Positions 34,701-42,518 of a stretch of DNA of 42,518 nt are shown here, piece by piece. This DNA comes from Parachlorella kessleri (lineage: Eukaryota > Chlorophyta > Trebouxiophyceae > Chlorellales > Chlorellaceae). Each line of letters starts with the position of its first letter. The first letter of the stretch is position 1. A model generated the notes under the pieces. The model searched no databases, had not been told where the DNA came from, and worked only from the letters and a program-made list of their open reading frames with translations. The stretch spans positions 1-42,518 of the forward strand of contig BBXU01001421.1 in the NCBI GenBank assembly GCA_001598975.1. Reading direction: 5' to 3'. Made by a program: the position numbers and the translations under genes.

Positions 34701-37697
34701 TGTGATGAGATCCGTGTGGCTCCTTGACTGCCACTTTGCTAGAAAGGCGTGGGAGTGCTGTGACGAGGACTGCTCAACAATTTGTAGAGCCATGCTGGCA
34801 TAGGGCGCTGCACAGACTACAGGCAGCCACCTGACAATGGCAAAAGCGCTTACCTTGCCAGTGCGGACTGTGTACACCTCATGCTGCTTGTCGGCCACCA
34901 TCTGCTGCTCCTCCAGCTGCTGTGTAAGTTCAGCACAGCGCTGGTTCCATGTGACACCATCAACCGCTGCCGCACTAAGGCGTGCCTCTAGCACGGCCTT
35001 CTGGGCCTCCAAGCCCTCCTGTGAGCGGATGGCACCATGTGCACAGTTCTAAGCGGACTGATGGAAGGGTGGCACAGTCATGGACACATGAAGCTTGAAG
35101 CCAGCCGCTCACACAGGTCAGAACATGCCGTTTTGACCAAGGGCTCTTGCAGCATGCCAGCGTACGCTGCGGAGCCGAGGGAATTCTCACCTTCTCGTTA
35201 CTGGACTGCAGCTCCAGGGCAGAATACTTGGCTTCAAGCGCAGCCAGTACCGCCGAACGGGCATCTGCTTCAGTGTCTAACCGGTCCTGCAGTAGGCATA
35301 TGTTTAGAAGAGGTTAGGCTTCACTGTACTCACTGGCTGGCATCCCCAGTGTAACAGATGCCTCTACTCCTACAAGTGGAGCGAGACAAGCGCTCACCAA
35401 TCTATCAATCAATCAACCACACCATGTGCTGTCACACTTCAGGCCCAAAACAACAAACTGCACACCTTGACCAGTTTGAGGGCTTCCAGCTCCTTGGTGG
35501 TCTCCTCACAAAGGTTTGTCTGCTCTTCCAGCTTGCTTTCAGCCTGCTCAAGCTCAGCCTGCATACGGGACATACAATGGCTGCTATTTGGTACATATGC
35601 TCCATGGCAATGGAGGACAGGTGGCTACGAGAGAATGCTCAAGCCCAGTTAAGTACCTTGGTGGAGCTGATATCCACATCCATAGCAGCAAGAGCTTCTT
35701 CCTTGGCCTTCACTGTCTCCTCCAGCCCCGCCTGCAGCCAGCAGTATCAGTCAGCTTAGGAGCCATGCGCAAGGCCCCTTTCAAGGGATTGGCAGCAGCC
35801 ATGCTGGCTGGCCAGAACAGATGCTGGCTGGCAGGATTGTATTACACTCAACCCACCCCCAGACCTACCTTGGCCTCCCCCATGCTAGCCAGCTCCTCCT
35901 TTAGAGCTGCTGCAGCCGCAGTCTGCTGGCCCAGCTGCTCCCCCAGGCATGCAGCTTCGGCCTGGCTGCGCGCAATGTCAGCAGACAGGCGGGCGACACT
36001 GGCTTCATGCTGTGCAGCATCCTCTGCTAGCTTTGTCCTGGCAGCAGCCAGACTGGCCTCGAGCTCGGAGCACTGCCGCTGGGCTGCTGCCAGTTGCGCT
36101 TCCAGGTGGGTGATGCTGGCCTCGCTCTGGGAGCGCGCAGCATGCTGCAGCGGCAAATTGCACACAGACGCCTTAGATCATGCTGGTGCAAGGGGCCGAG
36201 AAGCCTGCAGAAGTTTAGTATTCCAGCACTGCCATAGGAGCCTAGATGGATGCCTCCAACCCAGGAGCCACGCCAGTCTCACCATCTCGCCCTGGATTTT
36301 GGCAATCTCTTGCTGCTTGGAGGCCTCGGCTTGCTTGGAGGCCGCCAGCTCCTCGCTCAGCTCACGCTGGGCACGATGCACTGCAAAAGAGACCGGATGG
36401 CTCGATTGTATTTACTGCCGATAGGGCATGCAGCCTGCTCTGGGTAACAGGGGACTAAGTGCACAGCTGCTGCACGTTATTGCAGAACCCAAATAGTTCC
36501 ACCTACCCTCTTCTAGCTTGCCCTCCAGGCCGGCCGCATGGGCAGCAAGTTTCTCCAGCTTAGCAGCCAGGTCCTGCATACAGCAGGTGTTTGAAGCGAG
36601 TAATGTCGCCTAGGTGTGCAGGATCTTTCCATGAGGATAGAAGTTGATGGCAGGCAATATTCATGCGGCAAGAGGAAGTGGCTGCTGGCATAATTTTACT
36701 CAGACTAGAGGGCGTTCTCACCTCGCTGAAGTGCACCTTGTTATCAAATGCACCCTGCAGCTCGACCCGCTCCTCCTCGACTGCAGAGAACAGCATTGAA
36801 GGGGCACTCATCACCAAAAACAATGTGCTGACGCTGCTGTTAAAATTCTGTTTGCTGTTGATAGACGGCAACCAGAGTCCAGTCTAAAGGCAGCTGCCCC
36901 CCCTGAAACACCCATATCACTGGCGCTGGCGCACACCGACCTTTAAGCAGCTCAGACTGCAGGCCACGGCAGGTGCGCTCCAGCTCAGCATGTGTGCTTT
37001 GTATGGAGACCACTCGGCTGATCAGCGCCTCGAGTTGCTTGTGGTCTGCACACATTCACCTGGGGCCATCGATCTAACTGCTGCCTGTAGTTTGCAAGCA
37101 TGCGGTGGCGGGCACTGACGTTTTCTGGCATGGCACTTCCCAAGTAGAAGTGCCTTGCGCACTGGGCGTAAGAAACTGCCATATCCTGCCTTGCCGCATG
37201 CTGTATGGCGCAGGAAGCCGCACACAAAAGTAGTTATGTTACAGCTCCTTACCGTCCTTGACCTTGGCCTGCAGCTGGCTATTGATTTGCGCCTGCTCCA
37301 AGTAGGCGCCCTCAAGCCTCCTGACGTGTGTTTGAGCCTCGCCAAGCTTTGCTCTCTGCAACAAGAGGCCAGGACTTCAATACCAGTTGGAGCATTGCTT
37401 TACGCCCTGGGCTGCAGTTCACTACGGCTTACATAGAGCTCCACAGCAGCGGCCTGCTGTGACTGCTCCTTTATCAGACGGTCTGCAGCCAGACACAAAA
37501 AAGTTTGTAAGCTGCTGGCAAACACGTCAGCTAGGGCTGCCGTGCTGGCTACCTTCTACAAGCTTACCCGTGGTCTGCTTCAAGGAGTCGGTTGTGGGGG
37601 CCGAGAAGGCTACTGCCGTGCTGTTACCACCACCAAACAGCTTGCTACGGAGCGCTGCCCCGTTGGTTGCTGTTTGCTTTGCCACAGCCGTCGCCAT
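31785..37697 (-). CDS. 825-residue coiled-coil protein with acidic and basic C-terminal segments
   Basis: Not recognised beyond its architecture. Twenty-two exons, 5' to 3': 37568-37697, 37433-37482, 37253-37355, 36941-37045, 36722-36780, 36507-36573, 36283-36380, 35869-36144, 35657-35731, 35466-35558, 35191-35286, 34854-35018, 34567-34674, 34347-34424, 34106-34207, 33861-33968, 33428-33544, 33031-33224, 32644-32788, 32395-32457, 32163-32265, 31785-31927. Lengths sum to 2478 bases and phases agree throughout. Residues about 45-610 are a nearly continuous heptad coiled coil rich in Glu, Ala, Lys and Gln. Then come a basic-to-acidic segment containing HRVQFQELDAED (a PP1-docking-like RVxF), a second acidic run (SSGEEDGGSDDDEE), Lys-rich patches resembling nuclear localisation signals (GRKRSGKA, KGNKKTKK) and a hydrophobic tail (LQSGLLNLFGGLGDSYDVPF). 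One intron (34208-34346) appears to have a GC donor. A structural role in nucleus, spindle or basal apparatus is inference. Confidence 0.82.
32802..32845. repeat. direct repeat GGGACAAGTGGGTGC in an intron
   Basis: Two exact 15-base copies about 28 bases apart in the intron 32789-33030 of the coiled-coil gene. Likely a local duplication. Confidence 0.7.
33565..33617. repeat. direct repeat GGGGGCATGTxCCTCGCAAAG in an intron
   Basis: Two copies of a 21-base unit, differing at one site and about 32 bases apart, in the intron 33545-33860 of the coiled-coil gene. A recent local duplication. Confidence 0.75.
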
Positions 37698-38330
37698 CTC
37701 TGCGCGATGTGTTTGAGGACCTCGTTCAACCTTACTGGTTCGGAGTTCGACCAAAGCAACAAGCCTCCTGCGACTCCTAGGGCTGTTTGAATAGTCGATT
37801 TAGTCACCCATCAGCACTCTCATGACAACATGCATGGGAAATAGGAGATCTCGAAAGCAGTGACGATTTATTTAAACGGACGACCTTGTCGGTGAGATTT
37901 ACGTGTCTGTGCCCACGACAGGTAAGAAGGTTCTGGAAATCACTGCTACCATAGCTGTAGTAGTAATAGTGCTTCCAGCAGCTCTCAAATTGCCAGCGTG
38001 CATAACACACCACAACTATTGGCACTCAGTGCTGGGATACTGAATATCACATGCATGACCCTTCAAGAGGACATGTCGAGAACTTTCTCCATTTTGGCAC
38101 ACCCAAGGCGGCAGGGAAGAGGCCGCGCTTGCTCCAAAGGGCGACATAACGCCCCGCATATATAGCCGGGGTCACACACGGCACACTCATTTTAAACTCA
38201 CTCCCTCACATTGCGCAAAAGAGAAGAGCGACGCCAGCAGAACCAACGCAAAACTAGTTGTGACTGAACTGTCATGTGCTGCTTGCTGCGGTTGGTGGCA
38301 GCTCCATGCGCTTGCGCTGACAGGAGCGGC
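37698..38330. other. coiled-coil gene promoter region and SnoaL B 3' flank
   Basis: The region lies between two minus-strand genes. It contains a TATATA box at 38159-38165 that reads well on either strand. I find no coding sequence and no clear TGTAA for SnoaL-like gene B. Confidence 0.4.
38159..38165. promoter_or_regulatory. TATA box, orientation uncertain
   Basis: CATATATAGCC on the plus strand reads GGCTATATATG on the minus strand. It could serve the coiled-coil gene (462 bases upstream of its ATG) or start a plus-strand transcript antisense to the end of SnoaL-like gene B; the plus side is followed by an initiator-like pyrimidine/CA-rich stretch. Confidence 0.35.
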
Positions 38331-39898
38331 TCAGATGAGCCTGCGTAGCCGGATCTCACGCAGGTTGCCCCCATCTACCTCCTTCTCACCCAGCTCCAAC
38401 TTGTCCTCAGCAAACGCCGAGCGGTACACTGAGAGTTGCATGGGGCCATGGAGTTGATCATGATTGAGTGCTCCAAGGGCACATCGGACATGTGTAGGAA
38501 GGCTGGACATGGGCCCTTGGCTGTGCACAGCAGTGCATGTCTAGGGTGTGCGGCGGACCGCCCTCGCTGCAATATGTGTCAGATCGCTACGAAACAACAA
38601 AACAGCGGCACGGGCGGCTGTTGCTCCACGGCCGTCACCGCAACCCAGATCAGCACAAGCCCCCCCCCGGAAGTCCGTGCCATGCAGCGGGCAACCTCAG
38701 GTTCCTCCTGTCCACCAAACCACGCCTTAGCAGAGCAAAGTTGACCACTGCCACTGGCACTCACCAATGATCTCTGTGATCTTGGACCTGTCGTGGTTGA
38801 ACTTGATGAGGTTGCAGCCCTGGAAGTTGGAGGTGTGCCGGCTGGGCTTGTGCTCATGGTAACTGCCCAGGTTTGTGGCGCTGCCCTCGTATGTCACAAA
38901 GATACTGTTCACGTCGCATGTGCCGATCTGCATCCACACAGAGCTGCAGTAAATCATCTTTTCCACCGTGGGTAGGGAGCCAAGGATGGCCGAAGGAGGA
39001 CTGCACAGCTGCCAGTCAGTGCATTCGTATTTCGCTGTAAAGGGCAAGGTGCTTGCCTGGTCTATCTCCACCCAAAAGTCCGGATATGCGCCGCGTAGCG
39101 CAGACACATACTTCTGCATGCCGCCGATGCTGCAATTGGGGAAGCAGGGAAATTTCTCTGTCGCCTTGAGGCATTTACCACAGCAGCACGAGTACCAAAG
39201 CTGGCTGACATCAGAAGCACTTGAGAGGTATCATTTGCATATACATATGGGCTGTATGCATTTGAGTGGTGTTGCAGAGTTTCATGATCCCGCCTGGCCC
39301 GATGGACAGACGTGACCTCAATACAGCTCAAGCGAGCCAATAACCCTTTCTCCCTTACCCGGCGATAGGGTGTGATGCATCCCACACAATATCCTTGTGC
39401 ACCACATTCTCATCAAAAAGCTGGCCTGCCAGCTCTGAGTTGCCCTTGGTGATGAACTCAGCAAAGTAGGTATGAGCCATCTCCACCATCTGCAAAGACG
39501 TGCGTCACATTACGTCAGCTCAGGATACCTACTACCTGGTCTCTTGTCAGCGACACAGGCCAAGCCAACAATAAGCCCAGGCCTGGGGAGCAGCTAGGTA
39601 ACCAAGGGAGCTTCACCTGCTTCACCCGCCAGTCCCCTATTTTCTCAGTCTCCCTATAAGCTACAACTCTTAGGGTTGCCCGTTGCCTGTGACAGAGGGA
39701 CAGGCCTGTCAACGAGTGTACCGTGTATTGCCAACCCGTTGCAATAGAGTGATGGCATGAGCGCCTCTTGGCTTCACCTGCTGATCCTAGCTGGGCTGGC
39801 TGCTGCTGCGAAAACCTTGGGTACAACAAAGCTGCAGAGCCGACTGGAGAGCCGTTGGGGTGTTGCAGTCCGGGTTGCTGCCGGCAGTGCCAAGCCAT
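38331..39898 (-). CDS. SnoaL/NTF2-like domain protein B (paralogue of A)
   Basis: Exons 5' to 3': 39617-39898 (start uncertain), 39359-39489, 38765-39129, 38331-38428 (stop TGA), 291 residues if ATG 39896-39898 is used. It aligns along its length with protein A: KIGDWRVKQ against KIEDWRVQK just before an intron, MVEMAHTYFAEF against MTDMVHQYFDEM just after it, LFDENVVHKDIVWD against LLDEGAEHKDMVRD, ALRGAYPDFW against EVHKVYPSFW, VTYEGSAT against CSFEGQAT, IKFNHDRSKITEI against FKFNKDLTKIVEV, and VYRS against IYRS. B has an insert of about 35 residues after YPDFW (ending MQIGTCDVNS) and a longer charged tail. Middle exons present in A are fused in B. A spliced alternative for the N-terminus (acceptor CACAG beside 39696) is possible, so targeting is unknown. 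Confidence 0.75.
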
Positions 39899-40428
39899 GC
39901 TGAGCGGTGAAGGCCGCCATCGCACCTTAGAAGCTCGCCAATATGATATCAGATGGAAAGATATGAGAAACGAACCATAGGCAAGACGGCAGTGTCGCAG
40001 CGACATAAAAAGATTTGCCTGCTGGATACGTCATGCCAGGCTGGCACTTTGCACGACATGGTGAGACCATGGATGGCCAAGGTTGGTCAATGTCGTGCTG
40101 ATCAATGTGCCTTAACCTTGCAAGCACTCACAAGCTCGAGTAATCTCTCCACTAGGCCACAAAACCTTGCCCCTTGGGCAGCCAACCACCAGCACTCCAA
40201 ACACTTCTGGGTCCCAGACAGCGCAGCCACCCGACCTTGGTGTTTACACTCCATGCTCCTAGTGAAGTTGATTTCTTACCTAAAATCTGCATATGACGCT
40301 CTGCAAACTGACTGCATCTCTCGGTGTACACATTGTTCGAGCAGCAGCAACTTTTAGCTGCTCTTTGCACCTAGGAATACACAGCCCTACGTCACTCCCT
40401 GTGGGCCGAGCCGCAACACCAGTGTGCC
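39899..40428. other. SnoaL B upstream region and epsilon-tubulin 3' flank
   Basis: The region lies between two minus-strand genes. A minus-strand TGTAA at 40244-40248 probably ends the epsilon-tubulin transcript, leaving about 340 bases for the SnoaL-like gene B promoter and any missed 5' exon. The open frame at 39953-40357 (plus) is judged random. Confidence 0.4.
40244..40248 (-). terminator. TGTAA polyadenylation-type signal of epsilon-tubulin
   Basis: Minus-strand TGTAA 181 bases after the epsilon-tubulin stop; a typical distance for a green-algal gene. Confidence 0.45.
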
Positions 40429-42184
40429 TCATCTGAAGCTGTTCTGCCCAAAGCCACCGCCGGTAGGGAAGAAGCGCTCCAGCGGCGGCGGCCGTCGCAC
40501 ATCATCAAGTATTCTGTAGTCCTCAGCCAGCTGTGCCACTGTCTCCAGGGCCTCTTCGAAGCCCTGCTGCTCCATGTACTCGGTGTAGTGATGCACGTAC
40601 AGGCGCTTGCGGTACAGCTGCATGAAGCGCTGCTGCATGGCCTCGAACGTGCCGCCCACCGCGCAGTTGTTGGCGAGAGCCAGCAGTGAGAAGGGCACAC
40701 CTGCAGCGTGGGCCAAGCAGCCGCAGGACACCTCATCACACTTCCCCGCCAAGCGCTGGCACGCCTGGCTGTGCACTGGAGTGCATAGAAGCGGTGTTGA
40801 GACAGGCGATCGGTGTTCCAAGGGCACAAAAGAACTCTTGCGCACGCATGCACCACACAGTTGTACAGGGTGATAGCTCAGATCTTGCATGCACCCAGTC
40901 AGGTCCCCAGCTACCAGCCTGCCCTACCAGCCTACACCCATGCAAACAGCGAGCAGGGCAGATCACTACCAAGGGCGCTGCCCGGCCGCCTATGCCAGCT
41001 GCTAGGTGCTCAAGCAGGAACCCGACGGCCTGCCTGCCTGCTGGCTCCCATGGCTTACCCACGGGGGCCCGGCTGCAGATGCCTGTCTTGAAGCCGTCCG
41101 CATTCCAGGGAGCCATGGTGATCTGGCTCTTGATCCGGCCTATCACGCGGCTGAAGTCCCCTGCAGGCCATGCAATCACACAGGACAGCACATGAAGGAC
41201 TCAGAGCACTGCCCTGCTTCTTCAACGGCTAGCAGCGCCTGACTTGGGTGAGCACTTGACTAGGGTGACTGTCTGATGGACTTGTACTGCTGCCTGAGGC
41301 CGCCAAGCGAGCCAGCCGGACGGCTAGTCCTGCGCCCACCGGCTTGCCTGCAGTGATGTTGCCGCGCATGAGCAGGGCACACGCAAGGTAGGTGTGCTGC
41401 CGCGGCTCCGCATCTATGAGCTGGTAGGAGTTCTGGAAGACGTCGGAGAAGACCTGCAGCCAGCCAGGCCACGTGCTCCTCCCAGGCATAGCTCCGCGGC
41501 CCAGTGGCAGCCACAGCCGCCACGGTACAGTTGATTCCAGACACGCACGCGCCAACCTAAGCTCAACCCCAGCCCTTACGTACGCACGCCTTGTAGTTCA
41601 CGGAAAGACATAGCCACCGCCAGCCCCCGACGACCACAATATGGATGCCGCTGCACGCCTCCCAGCCAGGCAGCACCTGGTCCATGGCCCGGGGGCCCGC
41701 CACCAGCTTGCCCATGTCCTTGGGTGCCGCCAGCGGCGACATGCTGCTGAGCAGGAAATGCTGGCGGGGGTAGGGAACCAGGTTCATGCTGCACAGCAGG
41801 GGCGGGCGGGCAGGTAGGAGGTGAATGCGGGAGGGACTGGAGGGTGGGGACTGCCCTTTTGGCGAGGTGTCTGGATAGCGCATATGGGTAGTGTGGGCGC
41901 CAGCAGCACAATGTCGGTCATGGCGGGTGAAGCCAACAAACAGCCAACAAGTATGCCGACACGCAAGTCAGGGTAACCCTTGTTGGCAAGGCAACAGGGC
42001 GTTGCAGCAAACACCAGGAAGTGCTAAGCTGTGCAAGCAGTCAGAGATGGGTCATACTGGCCCCACCTGATCTCGTTCAGGTCGACGTTGAGAGGCCCCT
42101 CAAACCGTGCTGAGCTGGTGAGGTTGAGCAGCATGTTTGCAGCGATGCCATTCATGGCGTCGTACGGCTTGGCACTCTTGGCAT
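40429..42184 (-). CDS. BLD2: epsilon-tubulin, C-terminal half (partial, 5' end outside the window)
   Basis: Epsilon-tubulin is a centriole/basal-body tubulin needed for triplet microtubules; its loss in the Chlamydomonas bld2 mutant leaves defective basal bodies. Exons seen, 5' to 3': 42067-42184, 41677-41788, 41348-41453, 41059-41160, 40429-40700 (stop TGA), phases consistent. They encode the intermediate and C-terminal domains: ANMLLNLTSSARFEG, NVDLNEISMNLVPYPRQ, LLSSMSPLAAPKD, RAMDQVFSDVFQ, YLACALLMRGNI, APWNADGFKTGIC, SLLALANNCAVGGTF, QQRFMQLYRKRLYVHHY and the end GFGQNSFR. The residues separate it from alpha- and beta-tubulin (no acidic MREIVH-type tail) and match epsilon. The intron 41161-41347 appears to use a GC donor. 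Upstream exons encoding the GTPase domain lie beyond the right edge; 42185-42518 is intron. Confidence 0.93.
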
Positions 42185-42518
42185 CTACACACAGGCACGG
42201 ATGCTGACAGTTCTCTACTATCTATGTGCGCCAGCCCCCAATCTAGTCACAAGAAATGCGGACTGAACTTGGTTGCTACTAAAGAGGCGCCCGTCCCCAC
42301 CTGCCCGCCCAAACCCATTGCCTAGACTGCAAACCGCCACTGCACCTGCCCCTGTGAGCGCAGGCTCTTCCTTTCCTGTCAAGGAAGCTCTCTCCATTAG
42401 GCAAACAACCATGCCACCCAGCCCTTTTGGCGGCATGCTAAGGCCTAGGCAACCATACCTCCCCCTGCCCAGCACACACACACACACACACACACACTGC
42501 TTCAATGCCCCCCGTCCC
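42185..42518 (-). other. epsilon-tubulin intron, cut by the window edge
   Basis: No exon of epsilon-tubulin is recognisable here. The acceptor (GTGTGTAG) lies at 42185-42192 on the minus strand, so this is the 3' end of a long intron that also carries a CA microsatellite. Confidence 0.6.
42473..42497. repeat. (CA)12 microsatellite
   Basis: An uninterrupted CA dinucleotide run of 25 bases in the epsilon-tubulin intron. A likely polymorphic marker. Confidence 0.95.

Noticed and set aside
35516..36424. 302-residue plus-strand open frame
   Set aside because: It is the complement of Ala/Glu-rich coiled-coil exons, which commonly gives open antisense frames, and it crosses several confident introns.

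Overview
The window is nuclear DNA from a green alga, most likely a chlorophycean related to Chlamydomonas. The evidence is GC-rich, intron-dense genes with mostly GT-AG introns ending in TGCAG, short exons, TGTAA (not AATAAA) motifs downstream of several stops, and the gene content: nuclear photosystem I PsaL with a plastid transit peptide, epsilon-tubulin, a RAP-domain organelle RNA-binding protein, and secreted Cys-rich and Asn/Gly-rich proteins. All gene models were built by hand from reading frame, splice sites and intron phase, and none was checked against transcripts.

Layout: (1) 48-3415, minus strand, 3' part of an unrecognised gene with an acidic linker, running off the left edge. 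(2) 4134-6236, plus, GNAT acetyltransferase. (3) 7541-9471, plus, PSAL, 6 exons. (4) 11395-15333, plus, 424-aa secreted protein with Cys-rich repeats and a tail made of small phase-1 exon cassettes. (5) 16103-19998, minus, 714-aa RAP-domain protein. (6) 20640-23292, minus, S-adenosylmethionine carrier. (7) 23778-27080, plus, 333-aa PP2C phosphatase. (8) 28381-28932, minus, small acidic protein, divergent from (9) 29470-31289, plus, SnoaL/NTF2-like protein A. (10) 31785-37697, minus, 22-exon, 825-aa coiled-coil protein. (11) 38331-39898, minus, SnoaL/NTF2-like protein B, a paralogue of A. (12) 40429-42184 and beyond, minus, epsilon-tubulin, cut by the right edge.

The genes do not form an operon or an obvious pathway. 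Several products look plastid or organelle directed (PsaL, SAM carrier, SnoaL A, RAP protein, perhaps GNAT and the acidic protein), and epsilon-tubulin and possibly the coiled-coil protein are cytoskeletal. The most unusual signals are the exon-cassette secreted protein, the pair of SnoaL-like paralogues with a shared intron position, three introns that appear to use GC instead of GT donors, a PP1-docking-like motif in the coiled-coil protein, and a short dispersed repeat.
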